NCBI GenBank assembly: GCA_001931875.2
Contig: MSJH02000837.1
Location: forward strand, 207,460-271,459
Direction: 5' to 3'
DNA: 64,000 nucleotides
Source: Byssochlamys sp. IMV 00236
Lineage: Eukaryota; Ascomycota; Eurotiomycetes; Eurotiales; Thermoascaceae
Shown here: positions 36,851 through 49,052 of the stretch, one piece after another
Layout of the letters: each line of letters opens with the position of its first letter
How positions within the stretch are numbered: position 1 is the first letter of the stretch
The notes under the pieces: generated by a model
The model's input: the letters and a program-made list of their open reading frames with translations, nothing else
What the model was told of the DNA's origin: nothing
Databases searched by the model: none
Made by a program: the position numbers and the translations under genes

Positions 36851-37915
36851 TCAGGAAGACGGGGTCGCAACTTTGATTTTCCCCTCTGCTATTGCGACTT
36901 TCAGTAGATATCTGACATCTCGTCGTAGCTTCAGCAGGTGGGTCTCTGAATCCTTGACCTTCTGCAATTCGAATGATATAGTCCCAGCTAGATCGGTCAC
37001 GTCGTTTGAAGCATCCTCTGAAGCATCCATGATATTCTGGCTGATAAGATCGGTTTCCTCACTTATCAGCGCTACAATCCGATCCTTAAAAGCCTCCATC
37101 TCCCGTCGTTGTTGCAATTGCATTTCTTTTAATAACTTTTTCGTGCTGTCAAGGATATTCTCAGCGACTCGGTCAATTTTGTCGCTGATTTCCTTGAGAT
37201 CTTTATGAGAAACGGGCCGCGCAGATGTCGTTTCAGGAGGCGATGTATTGACCCTGCTCACCGCGCCGTGCGCTGGATCCACGGCAGGAAGTCTGCTCTC
37301 ATCCACAAAAGTTTCTGGATCAGTCGAAGTATTCATCCAGTTATCCATACGTTCCTGCCACGCGTTGAGCTTTGCTTGCTCCTCCTGCTCCTCGTCTTGC
37401 TGGGGTTGCTGTCTTGGTGTCGCCTCCAAAGCATCAAGTGGTGGTTTTTTGTCCTCGCATGGTCTTTTTTCTGCTTCTATTCTCCTAGCCCGTCTCAAAA
37501 GTTGTCTGTTCCGTTCCGAATGCCATATCCACTGGCGCACAAACTCGGAGGCAGGAGTAAGAAGTTGCGCATCGTTATACTGACTGGGCTCGGAGTTCAT
37601 AGCGATTCGAGTCCTCTCCTTCTTAATGCTCTCCTTGAATCGCCTTTGACACGACTGCCATGAAAACGTCCTTCTGGCTCGCTTTTGAAACTCTTCACTG
37701 ATCTTAATCCAGTCTTTGCACTGATAATCTGCGTCCCATCTATCACCAAAGGTTTCTTGGCATATTTGCAGGAGGATCAACTCCTGGTGAGCTGTGAGTC
37801 GCCCCCGAGTTGTCGCGATGGGGGTGACCCCTCCTAGCGATCCATTTAACCCATGCATCCCGGTAGGTGTACTGCGGGTAGTAGGAGGAGTAGGATTGTC
37901 CGCGAGGCCGTTCAT
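36851..37915 (-). CDS. Myb/SANT-like DNA-binding domain protein with coiled-coil
   Basis: A single exon of 354 residues. Residues about 38-110 form a three-helix SANT/trihelix-like domain: RLTAHQELILLQICQET, a Trp-rich middle (DRWDADYQCKDWIKISEEF) and FSWQSCQRRFKESIKKERTR. The middle is Pro/Gln/Glu-rich and disordered. The last 130 residues form a long amphipathic coiled coil (DLKEISDKIDRVAENILD, KKLLKEMQLQQRREMEAF). Probably a nuclear DNA-binding oligomer. It lies at the left edge of the cluster of smaller Myb/SANT-like genes to the right but is larger and may not be a direct paralogue. Confidence 0.72.
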   Translation of the reverse strand: MNGLADNPTPPTTRSTPTGMHGLNGSLGGVTPIATTRGRLTAHQELILLQICQETFGDRWDADYQCKDWIKISEEFQKRARRTFSWQSCQRRFKESIKKERTRIAMNSEPSQYNDAQLLTPASEFVRQWIWHSERNRQLLRRARRIEAEKRPCEDKKPPLDALEATPRQQPQQDEEQEEQAKLNAWQERMDNWMNTSTDPETFVDESRLPAVDPAHGAVSRVNTSPPETTSARPVSHKDLKEISDKIDRVAENILDSTKKLLKEMQLQQRREMEAFKDRIVALISEETDLISQNIMDASEDASNDVTDLAGTISFELQKVKDSETHLLKLRRDVRYLLKVAIAEGKIKVATPSS

Positions 37916-38793
37916 ATTTAGGCTTATCGATGAGAGATGGAGATGTCAATCGCGGTGGTCAGAATCCAGAGATATGGTTAATAGAAGATATTCCTAAAGA
38001 AGAACAAAAGGGAAAATCCGAGCTGAGTGGAAATTGAATCTCGAATAAAATCGTATGATGGTTATCGTGAACTCCCCTGACTAGTGAGCGGTAAGACGCG
38101 CGCGACGCGACCTCTCCACGCGATCAGTACGAAGGTTCTCCACCGAGATGGACCAAGAACTGACGATGATCATGCGAGAGCTCTTACGAAAGCTCTTACA
38201 GAGGCTTTTGATAGATATCGTCCTGTTCCTACTAGCTATTCTACCTTTTTCCTATCAGAATCAATTGAGAAATCGTCTACAAGGTTATGTTTCTGCCGGC
38301 AGTATTGGGCAAATATCTACTGGATTGGGTAACTTTGATAGGCGGTGTGCGAACAGACGCGTCTAACCGCGTGTTTGTCGCGATGGCGGTGAAGATCACG
38401 AGACCCGGGCCGAGGAATGAGAAAGAATGTCTCGTTTGCCATGATGAAGCAGCTGTCATGATAACTGCCTCAAGGGTTGATATACGCAAGATACGATACA
38501 GGTTGCAGCATCGAGCAAGGAATCCATATCCTAGTCAACCTACGATGTCACATTATTACACAAAGGAATCGATCTAGAATTACTATGTGAGTAAACACCG
38601 TGGGAGTGACCTTCTGATTCAAATGAGCCTGAACAGCTATCAACGCTAAAGATGAGGGCCACATTGTGTAAAGAATTGTGGTTTCTATGTCCGAGAACCC
38701 ACAGAACAAACTACCATTTCCCAGGAATCCATCAGTTTTCGTGTTCTTTTATTCTGCACGGAACTCTCGTTGCAGCTCTGAATCTACCATAGC
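37916..38793. other. intergenic region within the Myb/SANT cluster
   Basis: No supported gene. An open frame at 38084-38332 (plus) has no motif and no convincing splice partner. Confidence 0.4.
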
Positions 38794-39607
38794 CTAGACG
38801 ACTTCGTGGTAAAAGCCCTCGTCGAGATCAGGATATTCAGCCTGATTTGCACCGGTGAAGTAGCTTGCCATGAATGATCCATCGAAAGCAGTAGTATCAG
38901 TCGCAGCAAAAGCTGCTGCAGAGTCGACATAGCCGTTGGTCTGGCTATTGATTCTCTCCTGCTTTGGGTCCAACAGACTATCAGCCGTTTGAGGGAGCTG
39001 CTTGTCTTTGTCATCTCTCGCATTCTCGATGCTACTGAGAACGCTGGTTTCGGTCTTGTATTCATCCGTGAACGAACTGCCAGACTCGACTTTAATCTGA
39101 ACGGGGGTCTTGATGTTCAACATGCTGATGTCAGAGTCGTCGTCGAGGTTGATAGCGTCGACAACGCTTTGGCCGCGCTTGCCCAAACCGCCCTTCTTGG
39201 ATGGGGTCGATAGAATCTTTGCGTCGAGATTGCTGCGGTGACTTTTCCCGCTCGACGGGGTGGATTTGGTGACACCATTTCTCGGTCCTCGAGGACCACG
39301 AGGAGTCCGGGGTGTGCCTCCGTTTCCACGGCCACGGGGAGGGACAGAGACTCCGTTCGCGGCGGCTTCGGACTTGAGTTGTTCGGCCTGGCGACGGTAT
39401 TTACGGAACTGGCCTTCGATCGAATCATAACTTGCAGAGCGACCATACATGGCTGCCATTCCGTTGTAATCGAGCTGCGCATAGTCAGATATAAGAGCGA
39501 TGATAAAAGCCCCGGAGGAGTAGCTCACTGACCTTAAGGCTAGGGTGAGCTGCGATCAAAGCACTGATGAGGCGTTCAGTGGCATCGGCACTCTTCCAGT
39601 TGACCAT
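38794..39607 (-). CDS. small Myb/SANT-like protein 1
   Basis: Exons 39607-39533 and 39474-38794 join in phase to 251 residues. The start MVNWKSADATERLISALIAAH gives a Trp at residue 4 and a helix; DYNGMAAMYG and ASYDSIEGQFRKYRRQAEQL give the second and third helices of a Myb-like fold, of the type catalogued as a fungal Myb-like DNA-binding domain. The tail is Pro/Gly/Arg-rich (TPRTPRGPRGPRNG), then Ser/Asp-rich with acidic patches, ending EYPDLDEGFYHEVV. Nuclear role inferred. The intron falls right after helix 1, as in other members of the cluster. Confidence 0.8.
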
Positions 39608-41853
39608 TTTTGTAGCTTTCAACGCTTCAGAATGCTACTTAGTTCTTCTATAAATGCATGTCAGTCTTTCTCATCGAGTATGATAAGATATGGAAGACAT
39701 ACAGATTCCGCCTCTGGGTTAAGGTGTGGTGTGGTGTAAAGGATTTGGTGTGTAAAGTGGACAAGAGATGATGTAGAGACAAGGATACCAATGTGTTCCT
39801 CTTCCAGATGGGTGGCGTGAGAGGCAGAAGTAAATCTTGGGCACCCTCAAAGTTTGTTAAGTTGTAGTACAAGTGAAGCTCAAGGAACACAGTAGCCAAG
39901 GGTCGGTGAGAGAACCACTGAGAGCAATAAAATAGTCATGTACACGAAGACATAAGTCCAAGTATACTGAGGTGCGCGCTTTTATAAGTACCAGACTCTA
40001 AACTGACATTCATCTATGGGCTTTTTGTTTTCAGCTCGCGGAAAATATGTCAAGATCTTGGAGACAAAAGGATTTTTTTACACGTAGGGCTCTAATCACA
40101 GAGATTATGGAGGGGTATACTCTCAGTTCTGGCGGGGCTAGCCGCTCGAAGTAGCGAAATCAATAGATATGCACTCGCTGATAAAAGATCCCTCTGTGAA
40201 TTCATCCAACATTAAGGTCCAACGCGACAGGTTTGTGGACACTGATACGACCCATAATGACACGATACAAGGAGCGATCAGCATGGCCATCCCTGTGGGA
40301 TACGGTTTGAATGTATACGCTATCACATTAACGCTGTCTCTAGACTTAAACCGGTTCTTTTTTTATGCAGGGATTTGTCTGATCTGATTGCTGGAATTAA
40401 CTGGAACCAGGGCGAATGCAGTCTACTTTTTGTGATTTATCCAGTCAGAAATATAGATAAGTAGTTAAGGGACGGCTAGAGATGGATGCATGGAAGTACA
40501 TATGACTACGTATAGTGGCGGAAATTGGATTTTAATTTCTACTGCTGCATGTAGCATAGCGATTTGTTCGAATATGCTTTCTTTTAAGATACGAATATTC
40601 TCATGACTCCCTTTTCTGTGCCGGTCTTCAATGACTGGAAATCAGATAGCATCGTAAGCTGTGCTCCCCATCACAGCTATTGGAGGGCGAGTGCTAGCAT
40701 CGCGTGTCGGGACCTGACTAACAGACAAGAGCCAGGACGTCAAGATTCGAACCCAAGAACGTGGGAATTGGAGCTATCAGGACACTTGCTCCAATCCAAT
40801 GATTTCCAACAATGCGGCGCCATCAAGAGGGATATGCAGGAATCGTCTCGAGATAACACACTAACAAACATTATTATCCCAGCCTCACATGTCCTGCGGC
40901 TAGGCAGAAGCCGTTATGCAGTCCTACTGCCCGGGGATGTTGGCAGAAGAGTTACCCAGGCGATTCGGAATCTCGCAATGGCTTTCCGAAAGACATAGGT
41001 CCCTTTCTACCCCTACACCGCCTCAAAAGATGCCGTGATTCGAGCAGCAGAAGCTCCGTTCCTGCGCATATCGCGCGTCATTCACAGGGTCAAAGACGGC
41101 AGAGAGAGGGGTAGAGCTGCGTTTTCCGACAGACTGGACTCGAGGTATACGGAAGTACAGAGGGGAACAGGTGTCGTTGGCGTAAGGTTTGCTGGGTCGT
41201 CCGTAAGCGAGCACGGATCGTCGCGCCTTGTTTGCGTTCTCCACGAGGCGCATCCACCATCATCCACCGGCTGGGATGTCGGCCACGCTGATCCTGTAGA
41301 GAGGCCCTTATAGACTCGAAAAGGGACCCAGGGACAGTTTCTTGTTGGAACTTGGGAGCTGTCACGCATGAGAGATAGATTCTTGCGGGAAAGCTATTGT
41401 TATCCTGCTGCAGGCTTGCTATTTTCTGAGGTGCCTGTACTTCTTTACGCTTCTTCACAGACGACACAGCTACTTATAGAATACACGACTGATCTTTAAC
41501 TTCTACATTGGTCGCGGATGAACGCGGAATCGATACTTGATGGGCCTGAAAAGTGTAGTAATCTGTTAACAGATAACTAACTACGGCAATAAAGCCATCT
41601 TTTCAGACATAATTTCTCAAGTGAACGCAATCTATTCTCAAAAGTGACGGCTGGCTCCCTGGGAGGAGCCGATACTTCTCTCATAACACATTCTTCATTG
41701 TGTGCTTGCTCTTTGTTTTAAAACTCACCTCGTCCTCGACCCTCTCTCCCTCTTCTTCCACCACTCTCATCTCTCACACTGCATCCTATCACCCACTACT
41801 CTCTGAATACTAGCAGCTACAAACCAAGGCATAGCGTTCTTAAGCTTACCACG
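39608..41853. other. long gene-free region within the Myb/SANT cluster
   Basis: 2.2 kb, mostly AT-rich. Open frames at 40603-40998 (plus) and 41090-41467 (minus) show no family motif. A T-arm-like GGGTTCGAATC lies on the minus strand at about 40744-40754, without a convincing tRNA fold. Confidence 0.45.
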
Positions 41854-42652
41854 ATGCCTATGAGGTGGACTCCCGAGACGGACCAGCTTGTGAGCTTTTC
41901 CCATGCTTGTGCTCCATAAACATGCACAATTTGTGTTTTCATTCGAGTCCATCCCTCACGCCACCCTTGACCACAGACTGACATGAACACTGCTATAGTT
42001 GCTGCTGAAGATCCTCGAGACTCATAATCTCTCTGTCGACTCAAAGAAGGTCGCAGACGCATGGCGTAAGCCCATTTCCTCCCCATGCATGACTCCAATA
42101 TTAACCCAACCAGCCGGAACTGAAGCTGGCTCTAAGCCCACTCCCCGCGCCATCACTGAACGTCTCGTTCGCATGCGCGCTCAGGTTAGAGCAAGCGGAA
42201 CTGGAAATTTCAGCATCGGCAGCAGCAAAGGCTCTGCAGCTTCCACTCCTCGCAAGCCGCGCGCTAAGTCTGCAGCAACCACTCCTGGCTCTGGGAAGCG
42301 CAAGCGCTCCGATGCCAATGCGAACGAGTCTGTCAATGGTGACGGCGATGAAGAGATGCAAGCCGATACTCCGTCAAAGAAGCAGCAGAAGCCAAAGCGT
42401 GGTCATGTCAAGAAGGAGTCGACCAGCTCTGAAATAACCATCCCGGACCTCGACACCATTGCCGCTACTCCCGCCAAGCGTACCCGCACTCCTGCTGCCC
42501 ATCCTTCGGATATGGTAGTCTACCAGAGTGAGGGTGAGAACAAATCCATCGACAGCTCCGCGTCCGAGTATGTCCCCGAGGAAACAGTCGGACAGGAGAA
42601 CACGTACCTCAAGGATATCGATGACGAGATGGATGTGCAGGCTTGGGCCTAG
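41854..42652 (+). CDS. small Myb/SANT-like protein 2
   Basis: Exons 41854-41889, 41999-42065 and 42114-42652 join in phase to 213 residues. The N-terminal domain reads MPMRWTPETDQL, then LLLKILETHNLSVDSKKVADAW, then PRAITERLVRMRAQVR, a clear Myb/SANT pattern with Trp residues at 5 and 34. The tail is Ser/Thr/Ala-rich with basic nuclear-localisation-like runs (KRKRSD, KKQQKPKRGH, KRTRTP) and acidic ends (DEEMQ, DIDDEMDVQAWA). The intron positions inside the domain are shared in style with the neighbouring members. Convergent with the 43476 gene. Confidence 0.85.
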
Positions 42653-43475
42653 ATTGGACCACCTGTCTGCTCTCACCTCGTGTCTCATCGACAGTGCTCG
42701 TTTCATTGAGAAATTTTTATGGTCTTCAGCTGTATGGAGCAAAGGGAGAGGAACTTTCAGAAACGCCAGCTTGGGGGGAAATTGGTTTTTGACCACCGGA
42801 TGCCATGTATGTAGATAGATTAGCATGCTAGTCCGTCAGAAATGGCCTACCTTTATGGGATCCACACTTCAGGAGAATATGAGCGGTAGTCTTCCTGTGT
42901 ACTATTAAGATACTGTAGTGCCTAATAAGAGTGGATCTTATTGCTGTTCGCACACAACTATGCGATATGAAGTATTCTTTTTGAATTAGCCGACCTGCGG
43001 AATATATATTTACGAGTACTGCACGAAACGAGCTAAATACTGAACAGACAATCTACGCGGAACGTATAAGTGTCATATGTCTAGTTCGAGGCTTCTGTCA
43101 CACGAAGAACTTCTTATTGTATAATTGGACGGAATACAGAGCGCGCGAGAGGGATCTTGAACTATTTTATTCGCAAACTTTCCATAACAGCGCCTTCGAT
43201 CTCTGTAGAAAAAAGGAGCTTGATATTTCTGTTATTCCTCAATAGACACCTCCCATAGGAAAATCACGACCAACGACCAGGATACAGAAATAGTGACTAA
43301 TCTCCAGAGGTTCGAGCTCAAAAATGGTCATGCGCAGACAGAACATAGGTTCCGTCACCAGAGCTACAAATCCATGTCCCCTAAAAACAACACCCTGTCT
43401 CATGACAACGCACGACGAAACCCAAGTCATAGCGCATGAAGACGTGCATGCTCAGAGACAATAACGAGGAACCTC
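42653..43475. other. convergent intergenic region in the Myb/SANT cluster
   Basis: No gene seen. Holds the 3' ends of the two flanking family members. Nothing else recognised. Confidence 0.4.
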
Positions 43476-43933
43476 TTAGATAGTCTCATTGGTCACATTA
43501 TCGTATTCTTCGATTGGCTCGGCCTTGATCTTCTTCGGAGTAATGGGATCGGCCGCTTCGCTCTCCTCGTCGTTGTCTGTCTTCGCGTTGCTTCTCTTCT
43601 TACGCTTGGACGGAGTGTTCGGGGTAGAACCAGATGCTTTTCCGTTTGCTTTGTCTTTGAGCTTCCTGATCCGGTGCTGAATGGCATACGCGGTACAATC
43701 TGATATTATTGGCGTTAGAAGTCAAGGTAGTAAGTAAAAGCGGTTGTGGAACTCACCGCCACCCATGTACTCCGAGAGCTTGTCATAATCCATCTTCACG
43801 TTACCAACAGCTATGATGGCGACCAGGAGCTAGTATTGAAGTTAGTAGTCTGTGTAGTAAGAGTAGTTGGAGATTTGGTGATATAATGGGAACTTACGCG
43901 CGCATCTGCCTCCGCGTTCCAGCTCATAGGCAT
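43476..43933 (-). CDS. small Myb/SANT-like protein 3
   Basis: Exons 43933-43898, 43829-43757 and 43699-43476 join in phase to 110 residues. MPMSWNAEADAR opens helix 1 (Trp at 5, same MPMxW start as the 41854 protein), followed by LLVAIIAVGNVKMDYDKLSEYMGG and CTAYAIQHRIRKLKDKA as helices 2 and 3. The short tail has a nuclear-localisation-like KRKKRS and an acidic end with a SUMO-type IKAEP site. The shortest family member here, close to a bare domain. Starts about 500 nt from the divergent 44436 gene. Confidence 0.82.
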
Positions 43934-44435
43934 CCTGGGAGAGAGATTTGAACAGTATTGTTGTAGAGGTGCGTAGATACTTTCAAGGTAAAGATAGAAA
44001 GTTACACTGCTCTAGGATGATGATGAGATGATAGGAGTTGAGAGAGAAATGCCCTGTAGCGTGAGAACTGAGAGGCAGAGTCAGACGTAAAGAGACGTTG
44101 AAGTGTTGCTTGTGGAGTGCAAGAAGTGAGGGCTTATCTGGACTCGGAGCTGCCCGCGCACTCTTTGTTTTCATAGATACAAGTAGTCATAAAGGCTTTG
44201 TTCCCAACCTCGCTAGACTAGAAGGGCCCCAGTCTCTCGCTTGCAACACTCATCCACTGTCAACAGTATTTAATCACTCAAATATCACCTCGTCCTTCTC
44301 CTAACATCTTTCATCTACAACTACCACCATCAGATAGCCCTCTACGCGTACGGAAGTGCCTACACTTATCTCTCAGTCAAACAGCCTCGCCATCCTCTAC
44401 ACCTTTCAATACCATCAATACTCCAACCAACCACG
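43934..44435. promoter_or_regulatory. divergent promoter of two Myb/SANT-like genes
   Basis: 502 nt shared between the minus-strand 43933 start and the plus-strand 44436 start. Pyrimidine-rich just before 44436. No strong factor site recognised. Confidence 0.4.
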
Positions 44436-45105
44436 ATGGCTCCGTGGACCGACTCCAACGACCGCAAGTTGCTTCTCACCTTGATCGATCTCAAGTCGAA
44501 GAAGGACTGGGCCCGCAGCGCTGAACTGATGGGTCCCGAGTTCACTGCTGAAGCTTGTCGGTAAGTACCTAATCTTCTGATCCATACTGTCTTGCATAGA
44601 TTCTATGTCAAATACCTGTGTGCTATAATTGGACAGTGGCCAGTGTTCATAGTCTACCAGCATTCATGATAATATAGCGACTGTGATTATTTCTGACCAC
44701 AAAGCCTGCTCACTGATTGTCTACCTCACATGTCACGTGGTCTATAGTTCTCCCTTTCGTCGGATATTGTCCTAGTCTGGCACAGCTGGCTTGAGCTTAT
44801 CTTGACCTTTGTGTACCCATGTTATTTGATATCTTGCTCTGAGAAATACCTCACACTTGGATATATGCTGACCAAATAATAGCCAGCACTTTCGCAAATT
44901 CAAAGATGAGGTCGATGAGATAATCGCAGCCGCCGAGGGCAAGAAGAATACCTCTACCACCGCTGATCCTACGGCCGATACTCCTAAAGGACGCAAGCGC
45001 AAGGCCCAAGCCACTTCTTCCGTCTCTCCTAAGAAGCGTGGCCGCCGCGCTGCAGCCGCTAAAGTCAAGACCGAAAGCGCTACTGAGGATGAGGAGAGCT
45101 CCTAG
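44436..45105 (+). CDS. small Myb/SANT-like protein 4
   Basis: Exons 44436-44560 and 44883-45105 join in phase to 115 residues. MAPWTDSNDRKLLLTLIDLKS is helix 1 with Trp at 4; KKDWARSAELMG is helix 2 with the second Trp; FTAEACRQHFRKFKDEVDEII is helix 3, split by the intron. The tail is basic and Ala-rich (KGRKRKAQ, KKRGRRAAAAK) with an acidic end (TEDEESS), like a small histone-H1-style tail. The intron is 322 nt, far longer than other introns in the window, with a canonical GTAAGT donor and TAG acceptor. Confidence 0.82.
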
Positions 45106-46075
45106 GCTGTTTTGGAGGTACGGACGCCCGGATAGGTTCTGCCTCTTGTCGCGAATCTTGGAGAATAGAACTAATGAATTTGTATTCTTATAGAGATTGG
45201 ATGACCGCCTTGTGCGTTTCCAGCATCTGGCTGATGGATCTTTTTCCGAGTTTAGGAGGGTTCGAATGTTCACTTGAGATGTACGCTCTACAGTAGAGAT
45301 AGTATCAATCGCAGAGATCTTCCTCGCGTATATTTCAGATTATCGTAGAGTCGTACATAAATGTCTCCGTTAGAAAACGCGCTTTCACTTTTTAAACGAG
45401 TATTTATATCTCATTCTCCATTACAATACGACTAGAAAGCACGCAGACAGTTCGATAATGATAGCCCGATGACAATACTGCCATCGAAATGTTGCTGTGC
45501 TCACTTATGGTGGTTTCTGATATATTCCACGGTGCATAGTGAAGATCACATCTTGTCTTGGACAATGGCTAACATACAGTCTTCCTTTGTCGAGGAACAC
45601 AACCGAAGTAAGTAAAGCTCTATGTCATATCAGGTGCGGTTAAAGCAAACGAATGAAACCTCTACAGATCAGGACAGACTAATCCTCAAGCTCAAGCACC
45701 TCATGGAAAGCATTGGGTGGAGACGGCGAGGACTAATGGATACAAGTAGCTGCTGTAGATGCGGAACATTTGCCTTTAAAGGAGGGTTAAAGAAGCAATT
45801 AGTAACTGTGGTTGATATGACTGGATATCACCCTTCAGAATGGACTCAGTCTACAGGAAGCGACTTCTGTGACAAAAAGATAAAAAAGATAAACATTGAT
45901 GATATTAACCATATCCTATCTAGAAACGCCCGAAGCCACCATGGGCAACAGATAAAGTACACATATGTCAAGTGCTGGAGGACATGTCCATGTTGACTTT
46001 GTATCTAATATTATTCCCCTGCGTCTCACCCCTCGTGTGCGGCTTACCCTCGTCATTCTTAGTCTGAGGTTTCGA
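45106..46075. other. intergenic region in the Myb/SANT cluster
   Basis: No supported gene. An open frame at 45622-45996 (plus) has two CxxC-like pairs but no recognised fold, and it overlaps the 3' side of the next minus-strand gene region. Confidence 0.35.
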
Positions 46076-46948
46076 TTATCGGCTTGGGGATGAATATTGA
46101 TCTCCACGTCCTTGTTTTCGAGGTTGTGGTCGTGGCCGTGATTTCCTTCTAATCGATTTGCTTGCACCCTTTCGATTAGCGGGACTGCGACCGCGCTGAT
46201 CGGCTTGAGTCCTGTTTGAGAAGGGAGTGGGAATCTGCACCGATTTGAATCTCCCGGTTTCAGGTGGTGAATATGCCCCGTTACTTGTCTCAGTACCTGG
46301 GCTTGCAGTACTATTGTTCGGCGAGGTCCTTCCTGGTGTATTGTATCTGGCAGCGCGGGCAGATCGATGGTCCTGGCGAGAGCGTTTTTGTCTATTCTTG
46401 TTTCCGTATGTTCTCTTTTTGCGTTTCTCATGAGACACTGCTACGTATCTTAGGATTCTGGCTTATCACTAACCTGGTATGTCCGCTTTCTCGATTGTGG
46501 TGTAGCGGGAGCTGGAGACGACGATTCAGAGCACATGTCACTCTCTTCCTCTGATTCCTCTCCTGAACCTTCCTCAAGATCGTCGGGGATGAACCGTTCA
46601 CTGGTTTGCCGTCTCTCATCCAGCACTGCTCTTGCACGTTTATAAATCTCAGGCAATTTTTTTCTGCGAGGGGTTATATTAGGTACACTCATGTTCCATA
46701 TCGGCCTCTTGGGTATCATACCGAAGTGTATCCGCTGAAACGATACTAGTCCCCAATTCTTCTGCGACGGCCCTGAAGTCGGGCTTCAATGGACTCATCT
46801 CGAGCGCTACTGCTAGAAACAGATGCTCCTGTCGGAGATCCCATTTAATCGGTCGTCGACGATTTATACCGCATGGAGATCTCGGCTCGTGGTCCACTCG
46901 GTTCTCTGTCGTATCGCGCTGGCGATTATTTATCTTCGTCTTCGCCAT
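46076..46948 (-). CDS. Myb/SANT-like protein 5 with RS/basic tail
   Basis: Exons 46948-46722, 46663-46474 and about 46426-46076 join in phase to roughly 255 residues. PIKWDLRQEHLFLAVALEMS (Trp at residue 36), PDFRAVAEELG and ADTLRKKLPEIYKRARAVL give the three helices of the Myb/SANT-like domain after a basic N-terminal stretch. An acidic SEE(E)-rich linker and a long basic C-terminus (RKKRTYGNKNRQKRS, RRKSRPRPQPRKQGRG) follow. The acceptor of the last intron is uncertain (46426 or 46414 both keep frame), which changes four residues. An upstream in-frame Met at 46984 is possible. Confidence 0.72.
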
Positions 46949-49052
46949 CGTTGTTCTTGGGAGGTTCTGTTCAACGAAAAGCACCGGGTCACATAAGGCA
47001 GAGATCGGTGAGTATGCAAGAATTCTCTCTGCTCAGAGACAGAGGACAGACAGTTCAAAGCAATTCTACATGGTGCTAAATACTAAGAGACGGTGAAGCT
47101 AAAACGCGAATCAGACACGAAAGCGCGATTACATTTGGTACTTTTGACAGGCATCGCGACGCAATGGTACATGCTTGAATTAGTTCAGTCAACGGAAAGA
47201 TAATCGCTAAAGTAGTGAGAGTCCAAGGATCTAAGAGGTTAGTATTGATTCAAATTTGAGAGATAAGTCCCAAAATTATAGGAGATAATCCTCTGCAAAG
47301 TGCTTTTTGTGGGTCTAGTTTGGCCCTGCTCGTCCGTCGGATATCACTAGTTTCGAAAGATGCGCAGACATGTCTCAGTCGCGTCTGCAATGGACATTAC
47401 ACGGTGAGATAGATACGCGACCAAGGCCAAGTCGCGAAGGAATTGCTATCCACTTAGATGTTCTTAGATGTAGGAATCGTTGGGAGTAAATATGTACCAA
47501 TGAGTAGTATAACCGTCGATTGCGAGAGAGATATGACAACCACTAGTTCAGCAGTTTATGAATACAATAAATTCAATTACGACTTGGATCACAGTCATCT
47601 AGGTAGCGGATTATATGCCTCCTTGTCAGGTAGCATATCCACAAGTGAGATGGCAAGATTTTTTGTTCTATTATCTCTCAAGACATTGTCCGAACCTTCC
47701 GCGAAAATCGCCATTGCGCTGTCCACATCGAGAACCGTGCACGTAGACGACGCGTGTTGCCGTCGCGGGCTCTGTCTTTTGCATCTTCAGGATTCCTTGC
47801 CTTCGAGGATCAAAAAATGGAACAAACATCTGTTGGAGATAAGCTTCCTCCCCGGTGGCTTCAAAGCATTGCCCATTCCGCTGGGCTACACCATCTCGAT
47901 GGCTTATGGTCAGCAGCACAAACAAGTGGTAGCATGTCTTCACAGCTGGTCTAGATCTCAATGCCTAGTGCTCCTTACCACGTGAGCTGCTCCGACGTAA
48001 GTAGTATATCGGACTCTTTAGACTGCTCAACCAAGAAGGAGAAATCTCCCCTTGGGCGCCTTGAATCAGACTTTGCATACATGTTTAACCTTCCCAATCC
48101 TGCCACTGGTTAATTACATCATAAAGCCTCTCAATCACCTGTTTAGTGGTTCCTCTGTGGGTACGGTAATCCCTGAAACCTCGTTTCCTTTGTACATATC
48201 TTTGGACCTGCGCTTTGTTGGATACCGATAAAGCTGATAACAGGTAACTGGATATGTGGGAGATAACTGGTCCTTGTAATCGGACAAGGATAACTAGTGG
48301 GAAATGCAGTAAATGGTAAGCGTCTACCCATAGGAATTATTTTTCTCTCTGGAATATACACAGTTTGACAACTATTCGGAACAACAACCCGCGGAAAAAT
48401 GTATCGGTCTATTGTAAAGAAATGGCAAAGAAGAAATACAATCCGGAGAGTATCAGTTTAATAAAGAGGAGATCAGACTGCTTATCTACCGTCTGGACTC
48501 TTTGAACCTGAAGGTGGTCTGTGTAGAATTCACCCTCTTTAGGGTCTTTGAGAGACACTTTCGACCAATGGCTAATAAAGGCACTGTGAGACATAGGAAC
48601 GGACAGGGAGGATAAACTTTGCTTCCGTATAGGCAACATCTAGCTCTTTCAAGCAAGTTTATTACACTCCCCTTAGCGTTTGGCCCTGGAAGCCAATCAA
48701 AGAAGGGATCCTAAATTGTAAACGTTCCAGAATAAAGCTTGAACTGACTTCCAGGCTGCTGTATCATACAGATGAAACATGGTTCCAAAATGTTAACATG
48801 TATGTGATCTTTGTTCTCTGGAGGATTTTCTTTGTCGATCCGGATACTTGCATGCTTATCCACCATGAGCAAGTCCTTGGCCCCCAGCAATATTTATTCC
48901 TGACTTCTGTGCAGTAAGCTGATATCCGATCCATCATTCTCAGAAACCATATGTGCATTTCTGATAATCTCAGTGAGATTGGCCCCAATTAGACTCATCC
49001 TTGCACCCAAGTCTTCTTCACAGACCACTATCCACACATATCACTCGTAGCA
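46949..49052. other. long gene-free region within the Myb/SANT cluster
   Basis: 2.1 kb without a recognised gene. Open frames around 47458-47985 have no family motif or splice support. An AAGGAGAAATCTCC element (about 48034-48047) is reminiscent of the palindrome at 8566 but imperfect. Confidence 0.4.

Noticed and set aside
38084..38332. 82-residue plus-strand open frame
   Set aside because: No recognised domain and no convincing second exon.
40730..40800. tRNA-like GGGTTCGAATC (B-box-like) on the minus strand
   Set aside because: The T-stem would need several G-U pairs, and no matching acceptor or D-arm is found; at best a degenerate tRNA-derived remnant.
45622..45996. 124-residue plus-strand open frame with CxxC-type pairs
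   Set aside because: No fold recognised and poor codon pattern; the minus-strand Myb/SANT-like gene region next to it is better supported.
47458..47985. 175-residue plus-strand open frame
   Set aside because: No motif in it or in the overlapping frames; no splice support.
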